A DNA stretch of 8,141 nucleotides, from positions 1 to 8,141 of the forward strand of contig NYZG01000253.1 in NCBI GenBank assembly GCA_002687025.1, written 5' to 3'. The translations under genes were made by a program, and so were the position numbers. The DNA is from Candidatus Poribacteria bacterium (GTDB lineage Bacteria; Poribacteria; WGA-4E; GCA-2687025). Under the pieces are notes generated by a model that was not told the DNA's origin, made no database searches, and saw only the letters and a list, made by a program, of their open reading frames with translations. Positions 1-6,045 of the stretch are shown in pieces; position 1 is the stretch's first letter, and each line of letters starts with the position of its first letter.

Positions 1-1
1 C

Positions 2-187
2 ACCGTATCGAATATCCAGGTGCAGCTCGAAAACACCCAGAACGCGGAATCGGTGATTCGCGACGCCGACTTCGCATCTGAGGTCGCCTCGCTCACGCGA
101 GCGCTCATCCTCGTGCAGTCGGGCACATCGGTGCTTCAGCAGGCAAACCTGCTGCCGCAGAACGCGCTCTCGCTGCTGCAGTTCTAG
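2..187 (+). CDS. fliC: Flagellin, C-terminal end (partial, 5' end outside window)
   Basis: This is the last 61 codons of a flagellin, the subunit that polymerises into the flagellar filament. The frame is open from base 2 and ends in TAG. The visible protein carries the flagellin C-terminal D0 helix signature: 'IRDADFASEVASLTRA', then 'QANLLPQNALSLLQF', matching the conserved family pattern of a DADFA-E-A-LTRAQIL helix followed by ANQ-PQNVLSLL. This helix packs inside the filament core and is also what FliS binds. The end is intact, so no truncation is seen. Its neighbours flaG, fliD and fliS confirm the assignment. The N-terminus and central domain are outside the window, so size and filament type cannot be judged. 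Which flagellin paralogue this is remains open; fliC is used generically. Confidence 0.95.
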   Translation, partial: TVSNIQVQLENTQNAESVIRDADFASEVASLTRALILVQSGTSVLQQANLLPQNALSLLQF

Positions 188-192
188 GGGTT

Positions 193-220
193 GGCAAGGC
201 GGTGGTTCGGCCGCCTGGCC
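193..220 (+). terminator. Stem-loop just after flagellin, probable terminator
   Basis: A 10-bp stem with one mismatch (193-202 pairing 211-220) closes an 8-nt loop, starting 5 bases after the flagellin stop codon. The following bases are only moderately T-rich (GTTCAAGTCGTTT), so it is an imperfect intrinsic terminator. It may instead stabilise the 3' end of the abundant flagellin mRNA. Its place, directly before a promoter-like site, supports a transcript end here. Confidence 0.55.
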
Positions 221-222
221 GT

Positions 223-250
223 TCAAGTCGTTTGGCGCATCGTCCGATAG
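223..250 (+). promoter_or_regulatory. Sigma-28 (FliA)-like promoter upstream of flaG
   Basis: The -35-like box TCAAGTCG (223-230) is followed by 12 bases and the -10-like box TCCGATAG (243-250). The known sigma-28 consensus is TAAAGTTT, 11 bases, GCCGATAA. The -35 match is weak (5/8) and the -10 fair (6/8). The AAGT core and the CCGATAG core are separated by exactly the same distance as in the better site upstream of fliS (2370-2397), which strengthens both. It sits directly behind the flagellin stem-loop and would start a transcript near 257, giving flaG a leader of about 265 bases. Confidence 0.5.
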
Positions 251-523
251 GGTTATCGAGTGGGCTGAATCACTCGTTGGGAAACGACCGACGGCGTCGT
301 TGCATGGACATGACGATCCAGATGTGGATTGCGGCGTTTCTCCGCTGTCAGAGGCGAGTTTCCAAGCTCTCCGTTGAGACCATAACCCAAGGCGGACGCG
401 AGGTGTCTCGCGAGGCGTCTAACGGCGCGCATACCCGGCGCTTTGTCGCTTGTGGCGTAGTCGTCGGACCTGCGGCCGGGCTGCGGACATTGCGGCCGAC
501 GTTGAGGTCGAAGGAGTCGAGAT
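251..523. other. Hairpin-rich noncoding stretch, probable flaG leader
   Basis: I see no convincing gene here; frames that stay open run into flaG in the wrong frame and have no recognisable protein features. The stretch holds a run of small perfect hairpins: 257-262 with 271-276 (loop 8), 283-288 with 296-301 (loop 7), 314-320 with 325-331 (one G-T pair, loop 4) and 397-402 with 407-412 (loop GTGT). A longer-range pairing joins 463-467 to 496-500. Some pairing is expected in GC-rich DNA. If transcribed from the promoter at 223-250 this would be an unusually long structured 5' leader. No known riboswitch or RNA family is recognised. Confidence 0.4.
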
Positions 524-919
524 ATGCGAATGGAGCAGCTCGACAAGCTCACCGCCTCGATCCGCGAGTCCGAAGCCGCGAGGAAGCCAAGAGTCCCCGC
601 GTCGCCCGATACCGGCGAGATACAGTACGATCGGCCGTTCGAGGCGATGCATGTCGACGCGGTACAAGGCGCGAATCAGTCGCCGGACTACCGTCGTGAG
701 GATGTTGAGCGAGGCGTCGAGGACGCGAACATACTCGCGCAGACGCTCCCGCAGAAGAGCGTGGTCTTCGAACTCGACATCGACTCGGAAGAGGTGATGG
801 TCGTCATGCTCGATAGGGAGACGCAGCGAGTTCTGAGGCGTCTGCATCCGGGGGATTTCCTGTCGTTCCTGTCCCGAGTGCAGGAAACCATGGGTCTCTT
901 CTTCGACACCGTCGCCTAG
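524..919 (+). CDS. flaG: FlaG family flagellar protein
   Basis: A 131-residue FlaG-type protein, encoded between flagellin and fliD as is common. FlaG proteins influence filament length and are produced with the late flagellar genes; the mechanism is poorly defined. Residues 1-79 are hydrophilic, charged and probably flexible. Residues 80-131 form the conserved domain: a beta stretch with 'VVFELDIDSEEVMVVMLDRET', then 'VLRRLHPGDFLSFL' and the typical end 'GLFFDTVA', matching the family's F-x-D-x-x-x-x-V-V-x-D-x-x-T-x-E-V-x-R-x-I-P pattern and its terminal G-L-x-x-D. The start at 524 is chosen because AAGGAG (511-516) lies 7 bases upstream. A second ATG two codons later (530) is possible. It is followed 33 bases later by fliD, so the two are probably cotranscribed. 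Confidence 0.9.
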   Translation: MRMEQLDKLTASIRESEAARKPRVPASPDTGEIQYDRPFEAMHVDAVQGANQSPDYRREDVERGVEDANILAQTLPQKSVVFELDIDSEEVMVVMLDRETQRVLRRLHPGDFLSFLSRVQETMGLFFDTVA

Positions 920-952
920 GCGCCAGACGCCGATTTAGCGGAGGATACGGAC

Positions 953-2329
953 ATGGCTTTTCAGATATTCGGCATTCAGTCCGGTCTCGACACCGGCAAC
1001 ATAATCGATCAGTTGATGGCGATCGAGGGCCGGCCTCTCAACCTGCTCCAACGCCGTGAAGCGACGCTGGAACAGCAGAAGAGCCTGTTCCAGGATTACA
1101 ATACCAAGCTCTCGACGCTGAAGTCGGCGCTGACCACCATAGGCGACGACGACACCCTCGATCAGGTCAGCGCGACATCCAGCAACGAAGACGCGCTGGA
1201 AGTCGAGGGAGGCACCTCGGGGAACCTCGGTAGCTATAGCCTGATGATCAACTCGCTCGCGGCGCAGTCGATATTCATCTCCGATACGACGAACGTCACC
1301 ATTACTGATCCCACCGCCGCAATCTCGACGATCGGCACCGGCGGCGATCTCGATGTGACGATAAACGGCACGACGGAGACGGTGACGTATACCACGGCGT
1401 CCTCCCTGAACGACATCCGAGACGCGATAAACGACCTCACGCTGGACGTGTCGGCCTCAATCCTCGACGTCAGCGGCGCCGGGACCGATTACCGCCTCGT
1501 AGTGACGGGCACCGAAGAGGGCACCACGAACGCGGTCACATTGGCCGACAACAACAGTGGTGACATCGTGGCCGACCTCGTATTGGGCACTGCGGACCAG
1601 GCGGCTTCGGACTCGTCGGTATCGCTTGCCGGCACGACCATCACGCGGTCCAGCAACACGATCACCGACATCATCGACGGTCTGACGCTGACGCTGAAGG
1701 ACGCTACGGGAACTCCGACCGTAGCGGTGCAGGTGATCAGCAATTCCAGTGGCAACCTCTCCGAGATCCAGACCTTCCTCGACGCCGTCAATGACGTGCG
1801 CCAGTTCGCCGTGGACCAGACGAAGTTCACCGAGGGAGCCACGAGCCAGGGCGCCCTCTTCGGCGACCGAACGCTCATCTCCACCGACAGCGAACTCCGG
1901 TCGCTCTTCACGGCACAGTTTTCAAGCCTGACGACGATCCAGTCGATGTCTCAGCTCGGGATCACGCTGAACACGAGCACGGGCCTGTTCGAGATGGACT
2001 CGTCGCGCGTTACCGAGCAGCTCGACGACAACCCGTCGGCGGTGCAGACGTTCTTCGAGTCGCTCAAGGATTCGATGACGAATGTCGCCGGCACATTGAC
2101 GCTGGACGGCATCACGGACTCCATCGACGGGCGCATCAAGACCAAGACCGACTTCCTGCAGACCGAGATAGAGCAGCTCCAGGAATCTCAGGAGCGCATG
2201 GAGGGACGGCTCGAAGGGCGCCGCGCGCTGCTCGAGCGGCAGTTCCTGATCATGGAGCAGACGATGGCGCAGATGGAAGCGCAGCAGTCCAGCTTCGCCA
2301 GTCAGCTCGGCGGACTCGCCGGTCAGTAA
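953..2329 (+). CDS. fliD: Flagellar filament cap protein FliD (HAP2)
   Basis: A 458-residue FliD, which forms the cap at the tip of the growing filament and helps exported flagellin subunits fold into place. The N-terminal FliD domain is clear: 'FGIQSGLDTGNIIDQLMAIE' near residues 6-25 and a coiled stretch to about residue 60, then 'LGSYSLMINSLA' around 90-102. The middle (about 105-235) is Thr/Ser/Asp-rich beta structure, the variable exposed domain. The C-terminal FliD domain starts near 237 ('ITDIIDGLTLTLKDAT') and includes 'LFGDRTLISTDSELRSLF' around 303-320. Residues about 392-445 form the terminal coiled coil, rich in Glu, Gln and Arg, ending with repeated Gln and Met as typical for this family. 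The length is usual for FliD. A ribosome site GGAGG (940-944) lies 8 bases before ATG 953. No frame problems are seen. The cap is exported by the flagellar type III apparatus, normally with a FliT-type chaperone, a candidate for which lies downstream. Confidence 0.97.
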   Translation: MAFQIFGIQSGLDTGNIIDQLMAIEGRPLNLLQRREATLEQQKSLFQDYNTKLSTLKSALTTIGDDDTLDQVSATSSNEDALEVEGGTSGNLGSYSLMINSLAAQSIFISDTTNVTITDPTAAISTIGTGGDLDVTINGTTETVTYTTASSLNDIRDAINDLTLDVSASILDVSGAGTDYRLVVTGTEEGTTNAVTLADNNSGDIVADLVLGTADQAASDSSVSLAGTTITRSSNTITDIIDGLTLTLKDATGTPTVAVQVISNSSGNLSEIQTFLDAVNDVRQFAVDQTKFTEGATSQGALFGDRTLISTDSELRSLFTAQFSSLTTIQSMSQLGITLNTSTGLFEMDSSRVTEQLDDNPSAVQTFFESLKDSMTNVAGTLTLDGITDSIDGRIKTKTDFLQTEIEQLQESQERMEGRLEGRRALLERQFLIMEQTMAQMEAQQSSFASQLGGLAGQ

Positions 2330-2336
2330 GACGAGA

Positions 2337-2358
2337 GACGGCGCGCATTGCGCGTGTC
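2337..2358 (+). terminator. Stem-loop after fliD, weak terminator candidate
   Basis: Bases 2337-2346 and 2350-2358 pair into a 9-bp stem (one G-T pair, one bulged G at 2341) with a 3-nt loop, starting 7 bases after the fliD stop. The core CGCGCA/TGCGCG is a perfect inverted repeat around one T. No T-run follows, so intrinsic termination is uncertain. It lies between the fliD end and the fliS promoter, where a partial terminator or mRNA end would make sense. Confidence 0.3.
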
Positions 2359-2369
2359 GTTCATTGGTG

Positions 2370-2397
2370 TTAAGTTCGCAAAGCTGGGTGCCGATAG
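2370..2397 (+). promoter_or_regulatory. Sigma-28 (FliA)-like promoter upstream of fliS
   Basis: The -35-like box TTAAGTTC (2370-2377) matches TAAAGTTT at 6 of 8 positions. After 12 bases comes GCCGATAG (2390-2397), matching the sigma-28 -10 box GCCGATAA at 7 of 8. The usual spacer is 11, so it is one base long. Transcription would start near 2404, leaving about 49 bases before the fliS start at 2453. It also argues against an upstream TTG start for fliS at 2348, which would lie ahead of the promoter. The spacing is identical to the site at 223-250. Confidence 0.7.
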
Positions 2398-2434
2398 TAA
2401 GGCAGTAGACCATAGACCTCTGCCTTCCGTGCCC
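2386..2434 (+). other. Nested stem-loop spanning the fliS promoter -10 and leader
   Basis: AAGGCAG (2399-2405) pairs perfectly with CTGCCTT (2420-2426) around a 14-nt loop that holds the repeat TAGACC twice (2406-2411 and 2413-2418). An outer stem GGGTGC (2386-2391) with GTGCCC (2429-2434) is possible through two G-T pairs. If transcription starts near 2404, only part of the inner stem would be in the mRNA. The symmetry may therefore act as a DNA protein-binding site, or in RNA read through from fliD. No known family is recognised. Confidence 0.35.
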
Positions 2435-2452
2435 AAAGGGAATGGCGGCCAA

Positions 2453-2911
2453 ATGCAGCAGTCCTCCTACACCACCAAGCGCAATCCCTATCAGGCGTAC
2501 CGCCGTACGCAGATAGAGACCGCCACCAAAGAGCAGCTTCTCATAATGCTCTACGATGGCGCGATCCACTATCTGAAGCGGGCGAAGGTACGTATGGAGG
2601 AGGAGCCGGCGACCGAGGAAAGTCTTACCGAGAAGACCAACCTCATCCTCAAGGCTCAGGACATCATCCTCGAGTTGATGGCCGCGCTCGATATGGACAA
2701 CGGTGGGGAGATCGCCAAGTCCCTGTTCGGCCTGTACGAATACATGAACTGGCGCCTGAACCAGGCGAACATACGACGCGAGGTACCTGCCCTCAACGAG
2801 GTGGTCACCTTGCTGAGCGACCTACGTCAGACGTGGGATGAGGCGATACAGAAGGCACAGCGAGACGGCGGCGTCGCCGCTGCCCCCGGTGTGTCCACCG
2901 CGTCGCAGTAG
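2453..2911 (+). CDS. fliS: Flagellar export chaperone FliS
   Basis: A 152-residue FliS, the cytosolic chaperone that binds the flagellin C-terminal helix and keeps flagellin unpolymerised until export. The N-terminal motif 'NPYQAYRRTQIETATKEQLL' (residues 11-30) and 'MLYDGAI' (33-39) are the family hallmark (Y-x-x-x-x-V-x-T-A-x-P-x-x-L-x-x-M-L-Y-D-G-A). The helix bundle continues with 'ILKAQDIILELMAALDMDNGGEIAKSL' territory at about 62-90, 'LYEYMNWRLNQANI' (about 92-105) and a last helix 'LRQTWDEAI' (about 123-131). Residues 137-152 are an Ala/Gly/Ser tail. The start at ATG 2453 is preferred: it aligns with the family's N-terminus, has AAAGGGA (2435-2441) 11 bases upstream, and lies behind the sigma-28-like promoter. 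The frame is open from TTG 2348, but those extra residues are unlike FliS. The stop is TAG, in the same frame as the next gene. Confidence 0.96.
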   Translation: MQQSSYTTKRNPYQAYRRTQIETATKEQLLIMLYDGAIHYLKRAKVRMEEEPATEESLTEKTNLILKAQDIILELMAALDMDNGGEIAKSLFGLYEYMNWRLNQANIRREVPALNEVVTLLSDLRQTWDEAIQKAQRDGGVAAAPGVSTASQ

Positions 2912-2971
2912 ACCCACGCCGCCACGCGCGCTCCACCACATGCGCCACCCACGCACTTCTGGATCAAGCAG

Positions 2972-3400
2972 TTGTTGACGCCGCAGTCTGACCGGGCTCC
3001 GGTTCGCATCGAGGGCTCCTCGGACGCGGAACGGTATCGCAACACGCTCGATCGGTGGAAAGCTGCGTCCGAACGGCAGATCGTCGCCCTGGAAGCCGCG
3101 GACTGGGACACGTTCGGCGAGGCGCTGACGTACAAGGACGAGCTACTCGCCGCCTGGGCACGTGAGGGCGTTGAGTTGGCGACGCTGGAGAAGGCGGCGG
3201 GAGCCGCCACACGTCGCGAGTGGGGGGGCCTCGTCGCGGCCATCGGGGAACTGGACGCCAAGGCAGCCGACATAATCCAGCGCGTCATGGCGGAGCTGCG
3301 CGGCAGCCTGCGCCAGTTCGAGTTCGAACGCCGGGTCATGCGCTCGTATCAATCCCTGCCCGACCAGGTCACTCCGAGCTACCACGATAAGAAGTACTGA
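2972..3400 (+). CDS. FliT/FlgN-like flagellar chaperone candidate
   Basis: A small (142-residue) charged helical protein directly after fliS, the usual place for FliT, the chaperone of FliD. Sequence support is general: it is almost all amphipathic helix, with 'YRNTLDRWKAASERQIVALEAADWDTF' territory near residues 20-47, 'LTYKDELLAAW' (about 51-61) and a long helix around 93-125. Its end, 'RSYQSLPDQVTPSYHDKKY', resembles the C-terminus of FliT/FlgN-type proteins that end in an aromatic-Asp-(Arg/Lys)-Lys motif. The start is unclear: no in-frame ATG or GTG lies between the fliS stop and the first conserved residues, so TTG 2972 or 2975 is used, with only GGA at 2961-2963 as a weak ribosome site. 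It is in the same frame as fliS, 60 bases past its stop. The gene call is solid; the chaperone role is inferred. Confidence 0.7.
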   Translation: MLTPQSDRAPVRIEGSSDAERYRNTLDRWKAASERQIVALEAADWDTFGEALTYKDELLAAWAREGVELATLEKAAGAATRREWGGLVAAIGELDAKAADIIQRVMAELRGSLRQFEFERRVMRSYQSLPDQVTPSYHDKKY

Positions 3401-3401
3401 C

Positions 3402-3878
3402 CCGCCTGTGTCCGGCCTCGATGAGGTTGGACAGGCCCGTCGCGATGGGCATCGTCTTTCCCATCGCGCGTAGCTCCGTGAGTATCTCCGCCATCTCCAC
3501 CCGCTACGCCTCGCCGCGCGATAGGTCGGTCAGCAGCGCGTCCGCCTCCGCGCGATCCTCCCGCGGCAGTCTGTGCGACGCCGCCATCGCCTTCATGTAC
3601 TCGGCGACGTCCGTGTGGTCGGGGAAGGCTGGAGTCTCCATGACGTAGCCCACCCGGCGCCGTGCCTCGCGGGGCTTGCGGCGGACGTCCACACCCGCCA
3701 CCAGGGCGCTTCCCGATGTCGCGCGCTTCGCGGTCCCGAAGACCTGGATCACGAGGGATTTGCCGGAGCCGTTCGCACCCAGCAGCGCGACGCACTCGCG
3801 CTCATCTGCAACGCAGGAGACCTCCGAGAGGAGGTCTCGGTGTCGGGCGCGGGCGGTTATGTTGTCTGCTTGGATCAG
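3402..3878 (-). pseudogene. ABC-2-type transporter ATP-binding protein, decayed remnant
   Basis: A broken ATPase subunit of an ABC exporter. From about 3878 leftwards the - strand reads 'LIQADNITARARHRDLLSEVS', a typical ABC N-terminus, then Walker A 'LLGANGSGKS' (3756-3779 codes GANGSGKS), then 'RRRVGYVMETPAFPDHTDVAEYM', the Q-loop region. It then jumps from 'ADALLTDLSRG', which holds part of the signature (LSRGM-type), through 'EA' and a TAG stop (3504-3506) straight to 'RVEMAEILTELRAMGKTMPIA', which in intact relatives follows Walker B and the D-loop. The TAG is in the same frame as both sides. Roughly 40-60 residues, including Walker B, are missing, and the C-terminus stops where the flagellar operon ends. 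The expected start codon is CTG (3876-3878), with no good ribosome site. It cannot be a working ATPase. The partner permease is not in the window. Confidence 0.8.
3404..3436 (+). terminator. Long stem-loop at end of flagellar operon
   Basis: The arms 3404-3419 and 3423-3436 pair into a 14-bp stem (GCCT, GTCC, two G-T pairs, CCTC) with a 2-nt bulge at 3408-3409 and a GAT loop, starting 3 bases after the fliT-like stop. No T-run follows. Its position suggests a transcript end for the flagellar operon, perhaps acting in both directions because a - strand gene remnant reads into it. It also lies within the remnant's coding sequence, so chance pairing is possible. Confidence 0.4.
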
Positions 3879-4164
3879 GGGGCAGTGTCCTAAAGGGCTA
3901 GGCGAGACCACGGCCGACGTAACGATGCGCGCTGCTGCGGCAGTTCGACGGACCCGACGTGGGCGTGCCAACCCGCCGCGCGGCTGTCGCCTGATGCATA
4001 TCTCCCCGGCCGGCGGCGGGACAGACGGGCCACTGCGGAGCACTCGCGCGCCGGGGCGAGCCGTCATGCCCGATTAGCTGTCTGACTTGCCCGCCGTGCG
4101 GTGTCCTAGTAGTCAGCAGCATGTTCCTCCCCGGCGTCCCGCTCGTCCGTCGATCGGCAACTAC
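3879..4164. other. Noncoding gap between ABC remnant and WD40 gene
   Basis: About 285 bases without a supportable gene. Frames open here code only for low-complexity Arg/Pro/Gly-rich strings typical of GC-rich noncoding DNA. The gap would hold the promoters for the - strand remnant and the + strand WD40 gene. I see no clear sigma-70, sigma-28 or sigma-54 site, and no tRNA or insertion-sequence ends. Confidence 0.5.
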
Positions 4165-4168
4165 GGAG
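4165..4168 (+). promoter_or_regulatory. Ribosome binding site that sets the GTG start of the WD40 gene
   Basis: GGAG lies 8 bases before GTG 4177. It supports this start over the TTG (4087) and GTG (4096) further upstream in the same frame, because translation from 4177 begins exactly with a well-formed signal peptide, whereas the longer versions add a Pro/Arg-rich stretch before it. Confidence 0.65.
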
Positions 4169-4176
4169 ACCTCAGC

Positions 4177-4518
4177 GTGTTCCGAACTACCCGCGACTTC
4201 CGACGACTCGCATCCGCCGCCGCGCTGGTCGTCCTCGCGCTGCTCCCACACGGCGCCGCGCTGGCCCTCCCAGACGGCGCGATTTCCCGTCTCGGCCGTG
4301 GACAGCCCGAGGCGGTTCAGTGGTCGCCGGATGGCGAGCTTCTCGCGGTTGCGACGAGTATTGGCACGGAACTATGGGATGCCGCCACGTGGGATCGCGT
4401 GGCGTTCTTCGACGCGCAGGCATGGATGACCTCCGTGGCCTTCTCCCCGGACGGATCCATTCTCGCGAGCGGAGGCGCCGACAGCACGGTCAGGCTGTGG
4501 AATGTCGATTCCCGATAG
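4177..4518 (+). CDS. Secreted WD40/Ig-like protein, N-terminal part up to premature TAG
   Basis: The first 113 codons of a very long gene. Residues 1-30 are a signal peptide: a basic start (R3, R6, R9, R10), the hydrophobic core 'LASAAALVVLALL' and an A-L-A cleavage site at 28-30, so the product should be exported. Residues about 42-113 hold the first two WD40 blades, ending in 'TELWDAAT' and 'STVRLWNVDSR'. Translation then meets TAG at 4516-4518. What follows in the same frame, 'PIATLRGH', is exactly the blade-to-blade linker expected, so this is one gene cut by a stop. On its own the fragment has only two of fourteen blades and could not form a closed propeller. See the entries for the stop codon and for the remaining 1207 codons. 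Confidence 0.8.
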   Translation: MFRTTRDFRRLASAAALVVLALLPHGAALALPDGAISRLGRGQPEAVQWSPDGELLAVATSIGTELWDAATWDRVAFFDAQAWMTSVAFSPDGSILASGGADSTVRLWNVDSR

Positions 4519-6045
4519 CCGATCGCGACGCTTCGGGGACACGTCTGGAACGTCACGTCGGTCGCGTTTTCCCGGGACGGGTCAACGCTCGCAACCGGCG
4601 GCTGGGATGACACGGTGCGGCTGTGGGATGTGAGTTCAGGAGAGGCGGTCGCCACACTACGCGGACACACCGACGTGGTCATGGGCGTCGCGTTCGCGAT
4701 GGATGGGAGCACTCTCGCGAGTAGCAGTCAGGATACGACGGTGAAGCTGTGGGAACTCGCCTCTGGGGAGGAGGTCGCGACCCTGACGGGCCACGGCGCG
4801 GCCGTCAGGTCATTGGCATTCTCGCCCGACGGCGTAACGCTGGCAACAGGGGGCTGGGATCGTACGGTGAAGCTGTGGGACGTCGCCCTCCGCGAGGAGA
4901 TGTCGACCCTGGAGGGCGCAGGAGGGGCCTCCGTCGCCTTCGCCGCCGACGGCGCCACGCTGGCCACCGGCACCGACAGTGGGGCCGTGAAGCTGTGGAA
5001 CGTCGACTCCGGTGAGGAGCTGGCGACGCTGCAGGGGCACACCTACACGCTCTCGTCCGTTGCCTTCTCCCCGAACGGGGAGACCTTGTCCACCGGGGGA
5101 TCAGATGACAAGGTAAAGATATGGGACATCGCGTCACGGCAGGAAGTCGCCGTCCTGACGGGACACACGGACGCCATAGTCGCCGTGGCGTTCTCGCCGG
5201 TTGCAGAGACGTTGGCGACCGGCAGCGCCAGCCCGAGCATCCACGGTGACCACGCCGTCAAGCTGTGGGAGGCCGCCACGGGTCAAGAGACCACGACGCT
5301 CGCAGCACACTTCGGGCCGGTTCGACACGTGACATTCTCCCCCGACGGCGCGACGCTTGCGGTAAGCAGCAGCAACTTCCTAGTGAAGCTGTGGGACACC
5401 GCCTCACGCGAAGAGATCGTGACGCTACCCGGCCCTGCATGGCCGACGGATTCTCTAGCGTTTTCGCCAGTGGGCGCCACGCTCGCGAGCGCCAGCGGCG
5501 ACGGAACGGCCAAGATCTGGACCGTGCCGGAGGGTAGGCAGATCGCGAATCTGGAGGGACACTCGGCAGAAGTCGTGTCCGTGGCTTTCTCGCCAGACGG
5601 CGCGACGCTCGCCAGCGGAAGCACGGACAGCACCGTGAAGCTGTGGAACGCCGCGTCGGGTCTGGAGACGGCGACATTGGTCGGACACTCGGCCGCAGTG
5701 CGATCTGTCGCATTCGGCCCGTCCGGCGCGACGCTGGTCAGTGGCAGCACCGACCACACGGTGAAGCTGTGGGACACAGAGTCGCGCGCCGAGATCAGAA
5801 CCCTCCTTCAGGAGGATCCCTTTGAGGTCGCGTCCGTTGCGTACTCTCCCGACGGGTCGGTAGTGGCCGCTGGCGTCGGCGGATGGCGGGCGACGACGGT
5901 GACGCTGTGGCGCGCCGCAACAGGGCGCGAACTCGCGACGCTCCGAGGACACGCGGGCGCCGTTGGGTCCATCGCGTTCTCGCGCGACGGTTCCACGCTT
6001 GCCAGCGGGAGCGTCGATGGCACCGTCCTGCTGTGGGACATGTTG
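4300..6045 (+). repeat. Fourteen WD40 blades (two likely seven-bladed propellers)
   Basis: Each blade ends in a (V/A)-(K/R/T/L)-(L/I)-W motif. The Trp codons start at 4375, 4498, 4624, 4750, 4876, 4996, 5122, 5266, 5392, 5518, 5644, 5770, 5908 and 6034. Spacing is 42 codons in most cases (40 before the sixth Trp; 48 before the eighth and 46 before the thirteenth, from insertions). Typical blade: 'L-x-GH-x-x-x-V-x-S-VAFSPDG-x-x-LASGS-x-D-x-TVKLWD'. Fourteen equals two sets of seven, the usual propeller size. The 12-mer GTGAAGCTGTGG occurs exactly at 4741, 4867, 4987, 5383, 5635 and 5761, pointing to expansion by duplication or conversion. Blade 6 lacks the GH pair ('LEGAGGASVAFAADG'). Confidence 0.92.
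4516..4518 (+). other. In-frame TAG interrupting the WD40 gene
   Basis: The TAG sits in the linker 'SR-stop-PIATL'. The same position in the other blades holds mostly Glu (SSGEAVATL, ASGEEVATL, ASREEIVTL) or Gln (ASRQEVAVL), so one base change from GAG or CAG explains it. The frame stays open for the next 1207 codons to the window edge. Recent nonsense mutation, sequencing error and readthrough all fit; TAG is a genuine stop for flagellin, flaG and fliS here, which argues against general recoding. Confidence 0.85.

Noticed and set aside
202..699. A 165-codon + frame starting in the gap before flaG.
   Set aside because: It overlaps flaG in another frame, is Arg-rich without protein-like patterns, and has no ribosome site.
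929..936. GCCGATTT before fliD as a third sigma-28 -10 box.
   Set aside because: No -35-like AAGT at the spacing used by the other two sites, and transcription would begin inside the ribosome site.
2370..2440. Possible cyclic-di-GMP (GEMM-I) riboswitch before fliS, because of CGCAAAGC at 2377-2384.
   Set aside because: The conserved first half (ACGCACAGGGCAAACC-like) and the GNRA hairpin are absent, and the same bases are better explained as the spacer of a sigma-28 promoter.
3379..3795. A 138-codon - strand frame overlapping the ABC remnant.
   Set aside because: It is a frame-shifted shadow: Gly/Arg-rich and without ABC motifs, which lie in the other frame.
3885..4108. Repeated GTGTCCTA at 3885-3892 and 4101-4108 as a possible target-site duplication.
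   Set aside because: Eight bases (ten of eleven with a mismatch) within a few hundred GC-rich bases is near chance, and no transposase or inverted ends lie between.
4516..4518. Genome-wide recoding of TAG as an amino acid.
   Set aside because: Flagellin, flaG and fliS all end in TAG exactly where their families end, so TAG works as a normal stop here.
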